DNA of 64,000 bases, taken from the NCBI GenBank assembly GCA_046074525.1, contig JBJTOK010000071.1, positions 1 through 64,000 of the forward strand, in the 5' to 3' direction. A model generated the notes under the pieces. That model was given only the letters and a program-made list of their open reading frames with translations. It searched no databases and was not told where the DNA came from. A program made the translations under genes and the position numbers. Each line of letters begins with the position of its first letter. The stretch's first letter is position 1. This DNA is from JAHEZL01 sp046074525 (lineage in GTDB: Bacteria > Bacteroidota > Bacteroidia > Flavobacteriales_C > GCA-002722245). Positions 50,435-59,667 of the stretch are shown here, one piece after another.

Positions 50435-50796
50435 TGTTTTTCGAAAAAAAAATGTTCTGGCATTTGCTGTATCCTTCGATGGAGAAAGCGATTGCCGACT
50501 TCTCTTATTCTCCGCTCAAAAGAATTCATATCGACGAAAAGTATATTTGTTTGGTGCATTTCAACGGACAGCTTTCGGCAGTTGCCGATAAGTGTCCGCA
50601 CCAGGGAGCGTCTTTGTCGTGGGGCTATTGCAATGAATCCGGCCAGGTAGTTTGTCCCTGGCATCATTATGCTTTTTCGTTAAAAACCGGTCGGGTGCAA
50701 CAGGATTCGGGAGAGGCAGTAGATGTTTTTCCTGTAAAAGTGGAGGAGGATGGTGTGTACATTGGGATAGAGAAAAAAGTATTTACCCTTTTCTAG
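50434..50796 (+). CDS. Rieske [2Fe-2S] domain protein
   Basis: 120 residues. The cluster motif is complete: C54-P-H56 in DKCPHQGASLSWG and C74-P-W-H77 in VVCPWHHYAF. No signal peptide is seen, so it is cytosolic, like small ferredoxins of dioxygenase or nitrite reductase type. It has no oxygenase neighbour, so its redox partner is unknown. The first 30 residues (MFFEKKMFWHLLYPSMEKAI) are an extra helix. It lies between dapA (overlapping) and xseA. Confidence 0.88.
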   Translation: MFFEKKMFWHLLYPSMEKAIADFSYSPLKRIHIDEKYICLVHFNGQLSAVADKCPHQGASLSWGYCNESGQVVCPWHHYAFSLKTGRVQQDSGEAVDVFPVKVEEDGVYIGIEKKVFTLF

Positions 50797-50826
50797 TATC
50801 CATTTTCCATTCCGTATTTTTGAGCA

Positions 50827-52212
50827 ATGAGTGAAGCAACTCAAAATAAAGATTTCCTTTCCCTGCATCAGTTATCGCTGCACATCAAGGATGCTGTTGA
50901 AGGTAATTTCATGCAGCAGCTGTGGGTGGTAGCGGAAATTGCTTCCATGAATGTAAATCAGGGGAGCGGACATTGCTACCTCGAGCTGGTGGAAAAAAAC
51001 GAAAAAACTTTGCTGGCGAAGATGCGTGCCAATATCTGGTCGTTTAAGCTGCAGGGCATACTCAATAAATTTTTCCAAGTGACGGGGAGTCCGCTGCAAC
51101 AAGGCATGAAAACCTTGTTGCTGGTGGAAGTTCAGTACCACGCAGTGTATGGCATTAGTTTGAATGTAGTGGGTGTAGATCCCAGTTATTCCCTGGGAGA
51201 GTTGGCAAGGAAGAAAAGGGAAATCATTGATCGTTTGGAGCAGGAAGGGTTGATGGAGAAAAACAGGTTACTGGACTTTCCTTTGGTGCCTCAGCGCATT
51301 GCGTTGATTTCTTCGGAAACAGCTGCGGGCTATGAAGATTTCATCAATCAGTTAAATAATAATCTATTCGGTTATCATCTCGAACTGAAGCTGTTTCCTG
51401 CAGTGATGCAGGGCGATAAGACAGTTCCTTCGGTGTTGAATGCATTGGGGAAAATAGCAGCAAGACAGGATGCTTTTGATGTGGTGGTCATCACGCGTGG
51501 AGGAGGATCATCTGTTGAATTAAGTGCTTTCGATAGTTATGATTTAGGTAAGGCCATCGCCTTATTTCCTTTGCCGGTGCTTACAGGCATTGGTCACGAA
51601 CGCGATGAATCCATCGCTGATATGGTAGCGCACAAAAAACTGAAAACCCCTACCGCAGTGGCTGAATATCTGATCGGATGTTTTTCCGCTTTTGATGAGA
51701 TGCTGATTGATGCAAAGTTCCGCTTGAAAGATCTTCTGCAGCAAAAATTGCTTTGTGAAAACAACAGGATCAAGGATGCTTCCAATCTTATCACCCGCAA
51801 ATCACAAAGTTTTATTAATCATCAGAAGATGCAATTGACGGGTCTGACAAGGGATTTGCAGGAAAGTGCAACACGCTATCTTGATAAGAATAAGTTGTTG
51901 CTGTTGAACCGCAAGCAAAAGGTTTCTGTAGAAACCTCACGTTTGCTTAAGGAGAGAGAATACCAAATTAAAAGCCTGCATCAGCAATTGGATGCTAAAA
52001 GTGCTATCTTCCTTCGTTATCACCTGCATAAAATACAACTGATAGGAGAGAAAGTGAAGTTGTTGGATCCTGCGCATGTGATTGCCAGAGGATATACGCT
52101 TACTTATCTCAGCGGTAAGGTGGTAAAATCAATACAGGAATTAAAAGAAGGTGAGCAGATCACCACTCAGTTTAAAGACGGAAAAGTTCAAAGTAAAATA
52201 TCAGAATTATGA
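50827..52212 (+). CDS. xseA: Exodeoxyribonuclease VII large subunit
   Basis: 461 residues. The N-terminal OB-fold (LSLHIKDAVEGNFMQQLWVVAEI) is followed by the catalytic domain: RIALISSETAAGYEDF, VVVITRGGGSSVELSAFDS and TGIGHERDESIADMVAHKKLKTPTA, then a long coiled coil and a C-terminal beta segment (VIARGYTLTY). With XseB it degrades single-stranded DNA from both ends. It overlaps xseB by four bases. Confidence 0.96.
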   Translation: MSEATQNKDFLSLHQLSLHIKDAVEGNFMQQLWVVAEIASMNVNQGSGHCYLELVEKNEKTLLAKMRANIWSFKLQGILNKFFQVTGSPLQQGMKTLLLVEVQYHAVYGISLNVVGVDPSYSLGELARKKREIIDRLEQEGLMEKNRLLDFPLVPQRIALISSETAAGYEDFINQLNNNLFGYHLELKLFPAVMQGDKTVPSVLNALGKIAARQDAFDVVVITRGGGSSVELSAFDSYDLGKAIALFPLPVLTGIGHERDESIADMVAHKKLKTPTAVAEYLIGCFSAFDEMLIDAKFRLKDLLQQKLLCENNRIKDASNLITRKSQSFINHQKMQLTGLTRDLQESATRYLDKNKLLLLNRKQKVSVETSRLLKEREYQIKSLHQQLDAKSAIFLRYHLHKIQLIGEKVKLLDPAHVIARGYTLTYLSGKVVKSIQELKEGEQITTQFKDGKVQSKISEL

Positions 52213-52409
52213 CAAAGAAAAAACAAAGTTATTCGGAAGCAATCGAAGAACTGGAAGCTATTGTTGCTAAAATTGAAGGTGAGGAAGTAGATGTGGATGA
52301 GCTCGCCGACAATGTGAAAAAGGCTTTGCAGATTATTAAGACCTGCAATCTCAAATTGAAGAATACCGAGGAAGAGGTAAGCAGGATTTTAAAGGAAATT
52401 GGAGAGTAA
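52209..52409 (+). CDS. xseB: Exodeoxyribonuclease VII small subunit
   Basis: 66 residues, helical: YSEAIEELEAIVAKIEGEEVDVDELADNVKKA is the family signature. It binds the XseA coiled coil. The start overlaps the xseA stop (ATGA). Length is close to E. coli XseB (80). Confidence 0.93.
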   Translation: MTKKKQSYSEAIEELEAIVAKIEGEEVDVDELADNVKKALQIIKTCNLKLKNTEEEVSRILKEIGE

Positions 52410-52472
52410 GTCTTCTTTTAGAATTAATGAAAATTTTACACTAAGGCGCTTTATTCTTATTAAATTCGCATC

Positions 52473-54743
52473 GTGAGAGGCTTTAAAAATATTTTGTTTT
52501 ATGTGCTGGTAACAGGGATTTTCCTGTTTGTGATGTATATTATTGTCGATCGCGGAGAGTTAATGGAAGCTGGGAAAGTCACCAGTGTTGCCGAGGTTAA
52601 AGAGACAGATGGCTTTGAGCAAATCAAGAGTACTTTACATCATAATTTTACGCATCCTTTAGCGATTCTGCTTTTGCAGATCATCACCATTATTGCTACA
52701 GCACGTGTTTTTTCTTTCTTGTTCCGCAAGATTGGCCAGCCTTCCGTAATCGGTGAAATTGTTGCGGGTATTTTCCTGGGGCCTTCTTTTATTGGGGCTT
52801 ATTTTCCTGAATTCTCCACTTTTTTATTTCCCAAAGGTTCTATTCCGAATCTTCAGTTCCTTAGCCAGGTGGGCTTGATTCTCTTCATGTTTATTGTGGG
52901 GATGGAGCTTGATTTAAAAGTGTTGCGCAAAAAGGCTTCAGATGCAGTGGTGATCAGTCACGCCAGCATTATTTTCCCTTTCGCTCTGGGGATGGGTTTA
53001 TCTTATTTTATCTATGAAGAACATGCTCCTGCCAATGTTCAGTTTTTATCTTATTCTCTCTTTATTGGTATTGCAATGAGTATTACTGCTTTCCCTGTTC
53101 TGGCGCGTATAGTACAGGAAAGGCAGATGTCGAAAACCCGACTCGGGGCGCTTGTGATCACCTGTGCTGCTGCCGATGATATTACTGCGTGGTGTGTTCT
53201 GGCGGCTGTGATTGCTATTGTAAAAGCCGGATCTATAGTAAGTTCCCTTTATATTATTGTTATGGCTGTGGGGTATGTTATCCTGATGCTCAAAGTTGTA
53301 CAGCCTTTCCTTAAAAGAGTGGGGGATGTGTATTCCAAGCAGGATTCCATTGGCAAGCCCGTTGTAGCCATATTCTTTGCTGTGCTTTTACTTTCTTCTT
53401 ATGTAACCGAAGTGATTGGTATACATGCCTTGTTCGGCGCTTTCATGGCAGGGGTGATCATGCCTCAAAATCTGCACTTCAGGAATATTTTTGTGGAAAA
53501 GATAGAGGATGTTTCACTGGTGCTGTTGTTGCCTTTATTTTTTGTGGTGACAGGATTGAAAACGCAGATTGGTTTGCTCAACGACAGTAATATGTGGACT
53601 ATCTGTGCCATGATTATCACCGTGGCAGTTACTGGTAAATTCTTAGGAAGTGCATTGGCTGCAAGGTATATGGGACAAACATGGAAGGAGAGTCTCACTA
53701 TTGGTGCTTTCATGAATACCCGTGGCTTAATGGAGCTTGTGGTGCTCAATATTGGTTTTGATCTGGGGGTATTGTCACCTGAAATTTTTGCGATGATGGT
53801 GATCATGGCCTTGGTAACTACTTTGATGACGGGACCGGCTCTCGACTTGATCAATTATCTTTTTAAGGAAAAACATCCGGAGCTGGTGGATGAGGAAAGT
53901 CGGCGCAAATACCGAATCCTCTTCTCTTTTGGTGATCCCGAAAGAGGAAAGGCTATGGTTTTACTCACCAATAGCTTTGTGCATAAGTACCAGAATGAAT
54001 CTTCAGTGTCGGCCATGCATCTGCGTTTGAGTAATGAGTTGCATCAGTACAACATGCTGGAGCTGGAACGCGATACCTTCCGGCCGATAAAGCGAGAAGC
54101 TGCTAAATTGAATCTGCCTATACAAACACTGTTTAAGCCTACTTTGGATATAGATAAGGAGATTGTGGAAACGGCCAATGACGGGGAGTATGATTTGTTG
54201 ATTATTGGAATGGGACCTTCCATTTTTGAAGGAAGTTTTCTGGGTAAGATGATTGGTATTACGACCAAGATTATCAATCCTGAAAAATTCATCAGCACCA
54301 TTACCGGTAAGGAGCAGGTGGTAGAAGGAACCACTTTCAATTCACGAATCAATAATATTATCAAGACCACTAAAGGCTCTCTGGGAATCTTTATTGATAA
54401 GGGGCTGCAGAAAGTGGAAGTGGTGTTTATTCCCGTGTTTTCGCTGGCAGATGTGTTTATACTGGATTATGCGCACCGCGTTATTCATAACAATGGAGCA
54501 CGTGTGAAGATTCTTGATGCTGTAGGAGTAATACAGAATAATGTGGCTTTTCAGAATATGATCAATAACATTGAGCAGCAACATCCGATGCATTTATCCT
54601 TTCTTCCGGAGAGTAAGATCAACAAAGAGTTTCTCACACAGGCTGATGTCATGATTGTTAGTCTTGATAGCTGGAAACGCCTTATGGACGGGCATAAGGA
54701 ATGGCTGGTAAACTCTCCTTCAGTACTGATCGTTAAGCCGTAA
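52473..54743 (+). CDS. Cation:proton antiporter with C-terminal USP-like domain
   Basis: 756 residues, GTG start. About 12 membrane helices of the Kef/NhaP CPA2 family lie at residues ~70-430: GQPSVIGEIVAGIFLGPSF, then AADDITAWC with the paired Asp of the ion site, and FMNTRGLMELVVLNIGF. From ~470 onward the soluble part has two weak universal-stress-protein-like domains (RYKILFSFGDPERGKAMVLL; LLIIGMGPSIFEGSFLGKMIG). The extra N-terminal helix (1-25) with a periplasmic segment is unusual. It exchanges K+ or Na+ for H+; ion specificity is not shown. Confidence 0.88.
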   Translation: MRGFKNILFYVLVTGIFLFVMYIIVDRGELMEAGKVTSVAEVKETDGFEQIKSTLHHNFTHPLAILLLQIITIIATARVFSFLFRKIGQPSVIGEIVAGIFLGPSFIGAYFPEFSTFLFPKGSIPNLQFLSQVGLILFMFIVGMELDLKVLRKKASDAVVISHASIIFPFALGMGLSYFIYEEHAPANVQFLSYSLFIGIAMSITAFPVLARIVQERQMSKTRLGALVITCAAADDITAWCVLAAVIAIVKAGSIVSSLYIIVMAVGYVILMLKVVQPFLKRVGDVYSKQDSIGKPVVAIFFAVLLLSSYVTEVIGIHALFGAFMAGVIMPQNLHFRNIFVEKIEDVSLVLLLPLFFVVTGLKTQIGLLNDSNMWTICAMIITVAVTGKFLGSALAARYMGQTWKESLTIGAFMNTRGLMELVVLNIGFDLGVLSPEIFAMMVIMALVTTLMTGPALDLINYLFKEKHPELVDEESRRKYRILFSFGDPERGKAMVLLTNSFVHKYQNESSVSAMHLRLSNELHQYNMLELERDTFRPIKREAAKLNLPIQTLFKPTLDIDKEIVETANDGEYDLLIIGMGPSIFEGSFLGKMIGITTKIINPEKFISTITGKEQVVEGTTFNSRINNIIKTTKGSLGIFIDKGLQKVEVVFIPVFSLADVFILDYAHRVIHNNGARVKILDAVGVIQNNVAFQNMINNIEQQHPMHLSFLPESKINKEFLTQADVMIVSLDSWKRLMDGHKEWLVNSPSVLIVKP

Positions 54744-54825
54744 AACGGCACAATCCTTGTTTGGTTTATACACAGCAATTAACAAGTTGCTGTTGATTTC
54801 TAATCTTAATAACAAGGAACTACCT

Positions 54826-55398
54826 ATGGACACGAGTGTACAAGCAGAATATATTTGCAATCATACAAAGCAGGAAGCTATGAGTTCAGAAACAATTGCC
54901 ATGCAACGCTTGATAAGGGAACAGGTTGAGCTTTATAAAAAGAACTACAACCGACCGCTCAGAGTTTTGGTAATGGATGATGATGAGATGTGTGTAAAGA
55001 TGGTGAAGCATCAGCTGGAAATCAGTTTCAGGGGACTTTTAGAAGTGGAGATGTGCAATAATTACGAGGAGTTTATGAATTACGGAAAAGTGGCCGATAT
55101 CGCCGTAATAGATTATTTCTACGAAGACCAGTTGTCGCAGCACGATGGTTTATCTATACTTGCCAAGCTCAAGAGTGCAAATCCCGCTACCACAGTGTAC
55201 ATGATGACGGGCCACAAACAAATCAATATTGCTATTCAAGCCATTAAAACAGGAGCTGCCGATTATATCATCAAAGGAGAAGCCGGAATGCAGCGTCTGA
55301 ATGAAAATATTTTAGATCTATTGCGTCGCAAAAACACCTATAACAAAAGGGTTTCCGTACTGTCGTTATTCCGCAAACGAATGGGGCTTTTTATGTAA
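54826..55398 (+). CDS. Single-domain response regulator
   Basis: 190 residues from ATG at 54826; an upstream in-frame start (54757) adds 23 residues of no homology. A 50-residue N-terminal leader precedes the receiver domain: LRVLVMDDDEMCVKM carries the acidic pair, Asp96 in VIDYFYE is the phospho-acceptor, and YIIKGE the conserved Lys. No output domain follows, so it is a CheY/Spo0F-like relay protein. It precedes the hybrid kinase by 63 bases and is a likely partner. Confidence 0.87.
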   Translation: MDTSVQAEYICNHTKQEAMSSETIAMQRLIREQVELYKKNYNRPLRVLVMDDDEMCVKMVKHQLEISFRGLLEVEMCNNYEEFMNYGKVADIAVIDYFYEDQLSQHDGLSILAKLKSANPATTVYMMTGHKQINIAIQAIKTGAADYIIKGEAGMQRLNENILDLLRRKNTYNKRVSVLSLFRKRMGLFM

Positions 55399-55461
55399 GT
55401 TTATTTCTCGTACATTTAGAAGTACAGAATATAATTTAGGCAATGTTAGCAGGGGTACTTC

Positions 55462-57750
55462 ATGGAGCAAATTATTAGGATTCTTTATGTGGAGGATAAC
55501 GAGTATGATGCTCGAAATTTCCACCGTGAGCTGGAGAAGTCTTCTCTTAAAACCACCTTGCGTACTGTGAATACCATTGCCGAGGCAATGACACATGCTG
55601 AAAAACAGGACTTTGATCTTGTTTTTCTCGATTATCATCTCCCTGGTGAAAACGGACTCAGTCTCCTTAGGACAATAAGAAACAATGGCTTCAGTATACC
55701 GGTGGTGATTATCACCAATTATGCCGATCCTCAGGTGGCGGTGGAGATGATGCAATCGGGAGCCAGTGATTATATTCCGAAATCCTTGTTAAATACAGAG
55801 GGGATTGAGCAGTGCATCCGGAATTCCATTCGCTATTCGGAACTGGAGCAGGTTAGAAGAAGCGTTGAATCAAGTTTGAAGTCCGCTGAAGAAAAGCTTT
55901 CCACTATTATTTCCCATACGCCTGTAATATTATTTGCAGCCAACCCCAATGGTGAGCTCACTTTTGCAAAAGGGCGGAATTTAGGCTCCATCATGCCAGG
56001 CGGTGATGAGTTTGTAGGCGAATCGGTATTTGAAATTTTTGAAGGTCATGATGAGTTCATCGGCCAGATCAAGATAGCCCTTGCGGGTAATGAGGTTACG
56101 CAATCCATCAAATTTGGTAATACGGTTTACCAGATTTCCTGTACACCAAGAATGGGTGCTGATGGTAAGCTGGAGGAAATTGTAGGTATTGCTTATGATG
56201 TGACCAAGCGTGCTGAAGCAGAGGAGTCGCTCCTGAAAGCAAAATTACTTGCAGAACAAACCAGCAAGGCCAAGCAGGATTTTATTGCTAATATGAGCCA
56301 CGAAATCCGTACACCAATGAATGCGATTATTGGTTTTACCAATCTGTTAGAGGAAACTACTTTGGATGAGGTGCAGCGCGACTATGTAAAAACCATACAG
56401 GTGTCGGGAGAGAGCTTACTGGCTCTGATCAACGATATTCTCGATTTCTCAAAAATTGAAGCAGGTAAGCTTTTTATTGAAAAAGAAGAGTTCGTCCTCC
56501 GTGATACACTTTCTTCGGTAGAGCGTGTTCTCAAAGGAAAAGCCGATGAGAAAAGATTGCATCTGCTCATTAATGTGGATAAAGATGTACCGCAGGTTTT
56601 ACTTGGTGATTCCAATCGTTTGTATCAGGTGTTGATGAACCTTGTGAGTAACGCCATCAAGTTTACTGATAAAGGAAAGGTGTCGGTTGAAGTGAAAAAG
56701 CTCTCAGAAAAAGGCAATAAGGTAAAGCTGAAGTTTATTGTTGCCGATACAGGGATAGGGATACCAAAAGACAATTACGAATCAATTTTTGAGAGTTTCT
56801 CTCAAATCAGTTCAGGCACAACAAGAAAGTTTGGCGGTACCGGTTTGGGACTTGCTATCGTAAAGCGTTTGTTGGAATTGCAGAAAGGAAGTATCAAGGT
56901 GAACAGTGAGTTACATCATGGTTCTTCCTTCGAGTTTGAGCTGGAATATGGTGTTGCAAAATTGAATTCATCTAAGAGTGAAAAGACTTTGGGTAAAATG
57001 GTGGATATTGAAGCTCTAAAAGGGAAGAAGGTTTTGCTGGCCGAAGACAATCGAATGAACCAGAAACTCATTGAAAATATTATGCTAAGCTTTGGGATGG
57101 ACCTGAAGATTGCCAATAACGGAAGAGAGGTGCTGGATTTGTTGCAGAATGAAAAGGCCGATATTTTATTGCTTGATATCCAGATGCCTGTGATGGATGG
57201 ATTTGAAGTGGTGGATTTTATCCGCAAAAATATAAAAGGTTCAAAAGGAAATATTCCTATCATTGCCATGACGGCACACGCTTTCAAAGAAGAACGGGAA
57301 GCTTGCCTCAAGGCTGGTATGAATGATCATATCGCCAAGCCTATTCATAAAGAAGAATTGCTAAGAATCATGAGCTCCCTCCTTGTGGGAAGTTCATCAA
57401 CAGAGCCCTCTATGATTGATATCTCTTATTTGAAAACTTTATCGGAAGGCAATGACGCTTTTGTTGTGGAAATGCTGAACATCTTCTCGGAGGATACTCC
57501 GCTGCTGATGGAGCAAATGAAAGTGGCTATTGATAAAGAAGACTGGAAAAAAGTAAGTCAGCTTGCTCACAAATACCGATCACCTTTAGCGCTTCTTGGT
57601 ATTAAATCTATTGAGGATATCATGAATAAGATTGAATACAGTGCAAAAGAAAAGACAAGTTTGCCCGAAATAAAAAAATTATTCAAAGAGGCCGATATCC
57701 TTACTCTTGCAGTATTAGAAAGTGTCAATAAGGAACTATCGAAAAATTAG
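55462..57750 (+). CDS. Hybrid sensor histidine kinase with REC-PAS-HK-REC-Hpt order
   Basis: 762 residues, no membrane segment. An N-terminal receiver (Asp57, VFLDYHLPG) is followed by a PAS-like segment (~150-255), HisKA with H280 in SHEIRTPMNAIIGF, and HATPase (NLVSNAIKFTDKGK, FGGTGLGLAIVKRL). Next come a second receiver (Asp572 in LLLDIQMPVMDGF) and an Hpt-like end with His703 (LAHKYRSPLALLG). All elements of an internal phosphorelay are present. The signal is cytosolic and arrives through the first receiver. The adjacent single-domain regulator at 54826 is the probable partner. Confidence 0.93.
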   Translation: MEQIIRILYVEDNEYDARNFHRELEKSSLKTTLRTVNTIAEAMTHAEKQDFDLVFLDYHLPGENGLSLLRTIRNNGFSIPVVIITNYADPQVAVEMMQSGASDYIPKSLLNTEGIEQCIRNSIRYSELEQVRRSVESSLKSAEEKLSTIISHTPVILFAANPNGELTFAKGRNLGSIMPGGDEFVGESVFEIFEGHDEFIGQIKIALAGNEVTQSIKFGNTVYQISCTPRMGADGKLEEIVGIAYDVTKRAEAEESLLKAKLLAEQTSKAKQDFIANMSHEIRTPMNAIIGFTNLLEETTLDEVQRDYVKTIQVSGESLLALINDILDFSKIEAGKLFIEKEEFVLRDTLSSVERVLKGKADEKRLHLLINVDKDVPQVLLGDSNRLYQVLMNLVSNAIKFTDKGKVSVEVKKLSEKGNKVKLKFIVADTGIGIPKDNYESIFESFSQISSGTTRKFGGTGLGLAIVKRLLELQKGSIKVNSELHHGSSFEFELEYGVAKLNSSKSEKTLGKMVDIEALKGKKVLLAEDNRMNQKLIENIMLSFGMDLKIANNGREVLDLLQNEKADILLLDIQMPVMDGFEVVDFIRKNIKGSKGNIPIIAMTAHAFKEEREACLKAGMNDHIAKPIHKEELLRIMSSLLVGSSSTEPSMIDISYLKTLSEGNDAFVVEMLNIFSEDTPLLMEQMKVAIDKEDWKKVSQLAHKYRSPLALLGIKSIEDIMNKIEYSAKEKTSLPEIKKLFKEADILTLAVLESVNKELSKN

Positions 57751-57872
57751 TTCGCCTGAAAAAATCAGCCATTAACCGTATAAATTTCCTTGTTGGGAGA
57801 AAAGAAAAAAATCTTTCCAGATAATAGTAGCGTTTCTCTCAGTGAATTATTAGCTTTGCCTCGTTAAAGTTT

Positions 57873-57900
57873 ACTTACTGTTCTAAGTAAGTAGTTTTTT
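57873..57900 (+). terminator. First hairpin after the hybrid kinase
   Basis: ACTTACT and AGTAAGT pair around GTTCTA, then AGTTTTTT. Confidence 0.65.
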
Positions 57901-57917
57901 CATAGTTGTTTTGGGGT

Positions 57918-57947
57918 GCCCGGAATTAATTTTCCGGGCTTTTTTTT
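57918..57947 (+). terminator. Strong second terminator after the hybrid kinase
   Basis: GCCCGGAA and TTCCGGGC pair around TTAATT, followed by eight T. Confidence 0.9.
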
Positions 57948-58086
57948 GTCCTTTTTTTCAGTGTTTACATTTTGGAAGGCAGAACGTTTCCGGATTTTTC
58001 CCGCAGATTTCATAGATAAAGACTGAATTTTCCCTCACAATTACTTAAGGGGTGGATAACATGCGTAAGAAAGATTGTTGGGAATT

Positions 58087-58761
58087 TTAGAATTTCATGC
58101 TCAACGACAGTCCCATCATTGAAGGTTGAAAAACACTCGCTGTAAAAACAGTGGGTTGGATGCGGAAAGCTAAATTGTCATCAACGTTGTAGTTGTATAG
58201 ATGTCCGTCAACAGCGGCATCCAGAATATTACATAGATAAAGTACTCCAGTGAAGAAATATGTCAGATCGCGGTTGCGACGGTAATAATCGTTGAACTCC
58301 AAAAATTCAGCTTCTGTCTTTTGAGCGATATCTTCCGGGCTCAGTCCACCCGTTGCAAAAGAAGTATATTTGTGTTTATCTGCATAATTGAACAAATCGG
58401 TTTTGGTATGGTACGGATTGTTGGCAATAATCAGCGCTCCGTGATAAAAGTTGTAGTAAATAGTATTGGTGTATGCAAAATAGCCAATACCACCGAGTGC
58501 TGCATAAACAATAGGGATTTTCCAGTATTTGCGGTTGTAAGCCTGACCGAGACCAGGTAATATTGCCGACAGCATTCCTGCTTTTTTAGGAGAGTGATTG
58601 GTGGCGATTACCACCGATTTTATTTTCGCATCGGTGTTGGGAGTAATAGTGTCCATAGATCTTGCTGCTACAGAATCCTTTGTTATTCCAAGGCTGTCCT
58701 GTTGCGCTTGAAGGCCAATGCAACCCATTAAAAATATTAGGAGCAAAATAATCTTGCGCAC
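58087..58761 (-). CDS. DUF5683 exported membrane protein
   Basis: 224 residues. Signal peptide 1-19 (LMGCIGLQAQQ). The core SPKKAGMLSAILPGLGQAYN followed by RKYWKIPIVYAALGGIGYFAY is the DUF5683 hallmark, with two further hydrophobic stretches. The function is unknown. It lies three bases downstream of parB, and linkage to chromosome partitioning genes is frequent in Bacteroidota. Confidence 0.85.
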   Translation of the reverse strand: MRKIILLLIFLMGCIGLQAQQDSLGITKDSVAARSMDTITPNTDAKIKSVVIATNHSPKKAGMLSAILPGLGQAYNRKYWKIPIVYAALGGIGYFAYTNTIYYNFYHGALIIANNPYHTKTDLFNYADKHKYTSFATGGLSPEDIAQKTEAEFLEFNDYYRRNRDLTYFFTGVLYLCNILDAAVDGHLYNYNVDDNLAFRIQPTVFTASVFQPSMMGLSLSMKF

Positions 58762-58764
58762 GAC

Positions 58765-59667
58765 TTACAAATCAAGAAGTTCTTTGATTCTCTGGAGGTC
58801 TTTTTCTGATTTGAAAGGAATAACAATAGTGCCTTTTCCTTTTTCGTTTTTTACCACTTTCACTTTTGCGCTGAACAATTGCGACAGGTCTTCCTTCAGT
58901 TTCTGTTCATCAAAGGAAAGTTCAGCGCTCTTCTTTTTGGCAGGTGCTTCAGCAGCGGGTTCCTGGCCGCTTTGGCGCGCCATTTCTTCCACTGTTCTAA
59001 CGCTGAGTCCTTCCGGAACAATTTTGCGGTAAACATACATCAGTACATCTTCGTCATCAATCGCCAGCAAAGCACGGGCATGGCCCATAGTGATTTCCTG
59101 CGTTTTTAAAGAAGCCTGTATTTGTGCGGGTAATTTGAGTAACCTTAAGTAGTTGGCTGTGGTAGACCGGTTTTTTCCAACGCGTTCCCCAAGCTCTTCC
59201 TGTGTGAGTTGGCATTCGTCAATCAGGCGTTTGTAGCTCACTGCAACTTCAATAGGGTTGAGGTCCTGGCGCTGGATGTTTTCCACCAATGCCATTTCCA
59301 GCATGGCCTGGTCGTTGGCAATGCGGATAAAAGCAGGGACTTCAGTAAGGCCGGCAATCTGCGAAGCGCGGAACCTTCTTTCCCCCGAAATGATCTGGAA
59401 TTTATCGTAGCCCAGTTTCCTTACGGTTAAAGGCTGGATGATGCCGAGTTCCTTTATGGATTGCGCCAGCTCGAGAAGAGCTTCTTTTTCGAATTCTGTT
59501 CGTGGCTGAAAAGGGTTGGCTTCAATGTGTTCAATGCGGATGTTGGCAACATTACCTACGTTTTGTGTGGCTTTATCGGCAGGTAAACTCGACGTGATAT
59601 CGGTTCCTGAATTTTCCAGCAAAGCGCTTAAGCCTCGTCCCAGTGCGTTTTTTTTATTAGAGCTCAT
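58765..59667 (-). CDS. parB: Chromosome partitioning protein ParB
   Basis: 300 residues. The N-terminal ALGRGLSALLEN motif that contacts ParA is present, followed by the CTP-binding/nuclease-like core (NPFQPRTEF, GERRFRASQIAGL), the HTH (LTQEELGERVGKNRSTTANYLRLL) and a C-terminal dimer domain. It binds parS and loads SMC at the origin region. It overlaps parA by 11 bases. No parS sequence was seen in the window. Confidence 0.95.
   Translation of the reverse strand: MSSNKKNALGRGLSALLENSGTDITSSLPADKATQNVGNVANIRIEHIEANPFQPRTEFEKEALLELAQSIKELGIIQPLTVRKLGYDKFQIISGERRFRASQIAGLTEVPAFIRIANDQAMLEMALVENIQRQDLNPIEVAVSYKRLIDECQLTQEELGERVGKNRSTTANYLRLLKLPAQIQASLKTQEITMGHARALLAIDDEDVLMYVYRKIVPEGLSVRTVEEMARQSGQEPAAEAPAKKKSAELSFDEQKLKEDLSQLFSAKVKVVKNEKGKGTIVIPFKSEKDLQRIKELLDL

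Larger units (their letters stand above)
57751..58086 (+). other. Intergenic region with two tandem hairpins
   Basis: No gene is seen. It contains TAGCTTTG (57851-57858), a match to TAnnTTTG without a good -33 box, and two intrinsic terminators (57873-57900, 57918-57947). A short transcript of about 80 nt could arise between them. The rest is A+T-rich without further structure. Confidence 0.4.
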
